This document shows, piece after piece, positions 7,789 to 10,924 of a stretch of 10,924 nt of DNA. Made by a program: the position numbers and the translations under genes. Source of the DNA: Phoronis ovalis. Taxonomy: Eukaryota; Phoronida; Phoronidae. Each line of letters begins with the position of its first letter. The stretch's first letter is position 1. The notes below the pieces were generated by a model. That model was given only the letters and a program-made list of their open reading frames with translations. It searched no databases and had not been told where the DNA came from. The stretch covers positions 1 through 10,924 of the forward strand of contig JAOXYB010058313.1 in the NCBI GenBank assembly GCA_028565635.1. Direction: 5' to 3'.

Positions 7789-7951
7789 TTACAGATCAAG
7801 TACAGTGACACTAACTTATCTAGGGGGGCACCAAATTATAAAACACCCTGGGAAATACCAGTAACAAGACAGTTCGGAAATTTTTCCATTATTAACTACA
7901 GATTAGTTACAGTGATACCATTACTTAATCGTGGACGCCAAATTATAAAAC
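7789..7951 (+). repeat. Diverged tandem duplication, 107-bp period
   Basis: The segment beginning TTACAGATCAAGTACAGTGA (7789-7808) recurs as CTACAGATTAGTTACAGTGA (7896-7915). Both copies end in CCAAATTATAAAAC (ending 7844 and 7951). The 44-base stretches 7801-7844 and 7908-7951 align without gaps at about 30 of 44 positions. Since 107 is not a multiple of three, the repeat is unlikely to reflect a protein repeat, although a 75-residue ORF crosses it. Confidence 0.6.
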
Positions 7952-9182
7952 AGTTCATATCAAATATCATTGACAATACAAGCAGTTGACATATGTTATA
8001 CAACAGAGCGACAAGAAAGTAATAGGTCGATGCTCATTGATATATCATAACTTTATAATTGACAAATGAATGCATTTCTCCAAAACGTTGTACAAAGATA
8101 ACGGACCTTCATTTGAGTTAGCATAAAAAACTATTTTGGCAACCATAGAATTCCTAGACGCACACGTCATGTGATTGTTAATTTTTGCCTTTAGTAGGGT
8201 TTTTCCTTTAGAATCAGTTTCTTTTATCAAATAATTCACCAATTTTATGGGATGATCAGTACCAGGTTTAATAAAAAAATAATTCCTAATGCGCAGAGAC
8301 CAAAGATAAAAACTTCACCCGATGAAATGAACAAGAATGCAAAAAGCCAAACAGATATTATCAAACAGTTTAGAACTAAGTGGACTAAGTGTGTTTGTTA
8401 AACTTACAAGTCAAAGTATGTTATAAAAGTAAAAGATAAAACTTTATAGTTACAGAATAAATTATGATGCACTTTTAATATAAATATTTAAAAAAATCAT
8501 CTTTTTCCCAATCTGCAAAATCATGGTTAGTTTAATACTGAAACTGTAATTTTTAGTTAAATATCACAAAAATTGTATGCTAGACAGTCATATGTAGCTA
8601 TAGGAAGCCGACAGGCAATATTTCAAAATAGTAAATCTGAGATTTGTACAGCATGTTTACAAATGAGATAAATGTGTTAATTCTCAATAGCAGCTTGCGT
8701 TAGTAGTGTCAAATACAACCTAAGCAGGATGTAGTTTACTGTATTCAAATTTGATTACAGTTTCTTGAAGTATATAACTTTATGCCAAAAATTTTAATTT
8801 GCACCATTATGAGTAAATTAAACCGTGTCGTATTACTTTTGCATTGCCCTGTATCTTCGAGTTAATAAAACTCGGTCGCAAGAGAGGTAAATAATATTGG
8901 AAACAAGAATTACTTACTGGCATGTTCAGAAGCATGCGTACCAGGTGAAATAGAAACATCCACCTGTAAATAAGATAACATAAAATGGAAAGCAGACCAA
9001 AATATTTAAGGCAATACAAACTTATGAAGATGAAACAGCACTTGAGTACTTCAGTATTTAAGGAATTAGCAACACGGGAATTGTCAGGTACCATCATAAT
9101 ATGCATTTAAATAGACAATTCTTCAAACAATATCAAATTCAATTTATGATATGGATTTAGCTTGCCATCTTTATGGTGATGA

Positions 9183-9196
9183 TGCCCTCTGGTGAC
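9183..9196 (-). promoter_or_regulatory. CTCF-like motif, minus strand
   Basis: On the minus strand this reads GTCACCAGAGGGCA. It agrees with CCASYAGRKGGC at 11 of 12 positions (first C replaced by T) and includes the common CACCAGAGGGCA core. Function is inferred only. Confidence 0.4.
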
Positions 9197-10081
9197 TGAG
9201 GAAAGTGATCATTGTTTTTCTTCACAATTGTTGTCAAGCTGGTTTGAATTCTTTCCTACTGAGTACATTTGATTATATCAGTACTGAACTTTCTGAAGTG
9301 GACTTGAGGGTAATGGTGCTTATTTTGCTAATCAGGACTGGACAAGATTTAAATGACAAGAAATTTGCAAATATTTGAGAACTGTACTTTGCAGCATTCT
9401 GTGAGAAAAATAGATAAAAATGGGGGCTATGCGTCATATGCCAGCTGTCACTTGAAATTTTGGAGGCACACCTGTGTCAACAATTTCGTTTATGGACCTG
9501 CTGATGGCGAACAATAAGTTCATGCTGGAAGATAACAGTGAAGCTGCCCAAATTTGGTGAAAGATACAATGAAACCTATGGGTAATGAAATATTAGATTT
9601 GTCCCAGCTGTTATCAATAATGTTATTATACCTTGAATCTAGCTGGTAAAGATCGAAGAAGCTTGACTCGTAATGATAAACCTATAAGTGTGGCCATGCT
9701 ACAGTGTGGTATAGTTGGTGTGAACTCAACCGTCACTGTGCTATTCTCATTATCAACCTGGAATATTCAAAATTACACAGTGAACGAACTTAACTTATCA
9801 GACAAGGGACTTAATATAAAGTTTAAAGTATGTACAAAACAGGTAGCTCTTTGATACATAAAATAATCATATCATCATTTTACCTTTTTATGACACACCT
9901 TTAAAGTTTGCTAAATTATAGATAATAAACAATCATATCCCGTTTAAAAATATTCAAGATAATTGAAAACTTAAAAGGCACATTTTTGAATATAAATCAA
10001 TTTACCCAAGTGTTCAAATCATTATCAAGAAGGTGAAATCTTTGGAAAAAAACCTAGCTGTTATAAGGTATTTTTGTAGAA

Positions 10082-10156
10082 AAAATGGCGCAGTAAAATG
10101 CCTACAATCTGATTGGCAACTCAGAAAATCCCATGGCATTTAGCGCCTCCTAGCAG
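10082..10156. promoter_or_regulatory. Hairpin with YY1-, NF-Y- and weak CTCF-like motifs
   Basis: GGCGCAGTAAAATGCC (10087-10102) is largely complementary to GGCATTTAGCGCC (10135-10147), with a 3-base indel, around a 32-base loop. AAAATGGCGC (10082-10091) resembles a YY1 site. CTGATTGG (10109-10116) is an inverted CCAAT box with the NF-Y extension CCAATCAG. CTGCTAGGAGGCGC on the minus strand (10143-10156) partly resembles the CTCF core. It may be a promoter fragment or part of a repeat. Confidence 0.3.
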
Positions 10157-10692
10157 ATAAAGTTCGTTCTGACTTTAGAAATATTCACTTGTTAAAATCT
10201 ATCCAAAGATAACAAAATAATTTCCTATTTACCATAATTTTGATTTATTCATTAGAAAAAAATTAGAGGAAGTTCAAATGTCTATTAAAAATAACAAAAC
10301 ATAGAATTGGTGGCTTAAAAAATTTCTGATATAACTATATTAAATATATAACATGAAATACTTACATTAACCTTTGAACATTCCACCACATTCAGTTCTT
10401 CCAATGACAGGGGATGTTCGGGATCATTGATATTTCTTATCAGATATGAGAAATGTTAAGGATTACAACTGTAACGGAACGCATTTAGATAATCTTTAGC
10501 AACGTTGATATTCTTTTGATAGGAACGTAGTTATAGTATTTTATACCATTGATTGTAACCTTTATTTATTAGTGCATTCGGAATGCCGATGCTTTACTAT
10601 AGGAACGCACTTTGCATTAGATTCGGAACACTGTTGTTAGGAATTCTATATTTAGATGTCCGCTCTCACGAGTGACGGCGCTAGGATACAGT

Positions 10693-10702
10693 CCTTATAT
10701 GG
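10693..10702 (+). promoter_or_regulatory. CArG box (SRF/MADS-type)
   Basis: CCTTATATGG is an exact CC(A/T)6GG match. A near-copy, CCTTATATGT, follows at 10732-10741. Both lie upstream of the TATA box in the candidate U3 region. Binding by an SRF or MEF2-type protein is inferred. Confidence 0.5.
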
Positions 10703-10706
10703 TGTA

Positions 10707-10714
10707 ATTTGCAT
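10707..10714 (-). promoter_or_regulatory. Octamer motif (POU-type)
   Basis: ATTTGCAT is the exact complement of the octamer ATGCAAAT, four bases after the CArG box. It is probably a POU-factor site if this region acts as a promoter. Confidence 0.4.
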
Positions 10715-10770
10715 AGTCAAACTTCCTATTTCCTTATATGTATTTTACTAGTGATGTAATACTTCGAGTC

Positions 10771-10800
10771 TATAAATACCAGCTATGTGTAAACGCTCAG
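10771..10800 (+). promoter_or_regulatory. TATA box plus initiator-like sequence
   Basis: TATAAATA begins at 10771, and CGCTCAG, which resembles a TCA-type initiator, ends at 10800. The spacing of about 27 bases fits a focused RNA polymerase II promoter directed rightwards. It could drive a retroelement transcript or a downstream gene starting outside the window. Confidence 0.55.
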
Positions 10801-10924
10801 GAGTTTGCGGGCGGCAGTTCGAGCAGGTGAATCAATCTGTAGCCGTGGTCGTCTGCACTCTCTTGCCTTGGTTGTCTTATTCGGTTAATACGCATTATAT
10901 ACTAGTCGCTATTTAGTTTATTTA

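Larger units (their letters stand above)
7141..10469. other. Intergenic DNA without a supportable gene
   Basis: About 3.3 kb with short, unrelated ORFs on both strands and no recognisable domain. It contains a degenerate 107-bp-period duplication (7789-7951), a GCTGC/GCTCGC-rich patch (7530-7643), a possible minus-strand 46-nt exon-like segment (8918-8963), a near-consensus CTCF-like motif (9183-9196), coding-like but interrupted sequence around 9300-9860, and a compact hairpin/motif cluster at 10082-10156. Old mobile-element remnants are the likeliest content. Confidence 0.5.
10470..10924 (+). mobile_element. Candidate LTR (U3 and start of R), truncated by window end
   Basis: The sequence character changes at TGTAACGGAACG (10470), with the TG start typical of LTRs. 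Within it are GGAACG-type motif copies at 10476, 10522 and 10602 (GGAACA at 10625), a CArG box, an octamer, a TATA box about 300 bp in, and an initiator-like CTCAG about 27 bp further. A G+C-richer stretch follows that could be R. This order fits the U3-R of an LTR retrotransposon (Ty3-type would be usual in invertebrates). The 3' end, primer-binding site and any gag-pol lie outside the window, so a solo LTR, full element or ordinary TATA promoter cannot be told apart. Confidence 0.45.

Noticed and set aside
7762-7989. Plus-strand ORF of 75 residues
   Set aside because: It runs across the 107-bp duplication, whose period breaks the reading frame, so the protein carries no repeat. No promoter or conserved motif is seen.
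8840-8890. tRNA-like stretch around CTCGGTCGCAAGAG
   Set aside because: No cloverleaf with acceptor and T-arm could be formed and no B-box consensus is present.
8807-9106. Antisense hydrophobic ORF of 99 residues
   Set aside because: The composition (many F, I, L, Y) is typical of random A+T-rich DNA. A splice acceptor/donor pair inside it argues against a continuous coding exon.
9633-9854. Plus-strand ORF of 73 residues
   Set aside because: It starts at TTG rather than ATG and no known family is recognised. Kept only as part of the coding-like interrupted region.
1-10924. CRISPR array, bacterial operon or other prokaryotic system
   Set aside because: Spliced exons, poly(A) signals and a TATA promoter show eukaryotic DNA, and no regularly spaced repeats are present.

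Overview
This is a strongly A+T-rich animal nuclear genome segment. It holds the 3' half of one multi-exon protein-coding gene, followed by about 5 kb of gene-poor DNA with repeat and transposon-like structure. The small GT-AG introns (239-509 bp) and the general composition suggest an invertebrate metazoan, and a lophotrochozoan such as a mollusc is my best guess. No species-specific marker proves this.

Layout: 1-1442 is the end of an intron. Six exons on the + strand (1443-3091, 3390-3634, 4144-4300, 4540-4687, 4996-5115, 5562-5841) join in frame through canonical junctions. They give 865 C-terminal residues of an ankyrin plus armadillo repeat protein of the ANKAR type, ending at a TAA. The 5' exons lie outside the window. 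Ten bases after the stop codon is a 286-bp MITE-like element (5851-6136) with short terminal inverted repeats and flanking TA dinucleotides. Possible poly(A) signals lie at 6198 and 7119. From about 7140 to 10469 I see no supportable gene, only degenerate repeats and scattered regulatory-looking motifs. From 10470 to the right edge the sequence looks like the U3/R part of an LTR (TG start, repeated GGAACG motifs, CArG box, octamer, TATA box, initiator). It could instead be an ordinary TATA promoter of a gene beyond the window.

The least expected signal is a set of CTCF-core-like motifs. Two match CCASYAGRKGGC exactly (last ANKAR intron and the MITE 5' arm), one has a single mismatch (9183-9196, minus strand), and two are weaker. 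The two exact sites point right and the two distal ones point left, a convergent layout around the 3' end of ANKAR and the repeat-rich spacer. Only one protein gene is visible, so no operon-like cooperation can be inferred.
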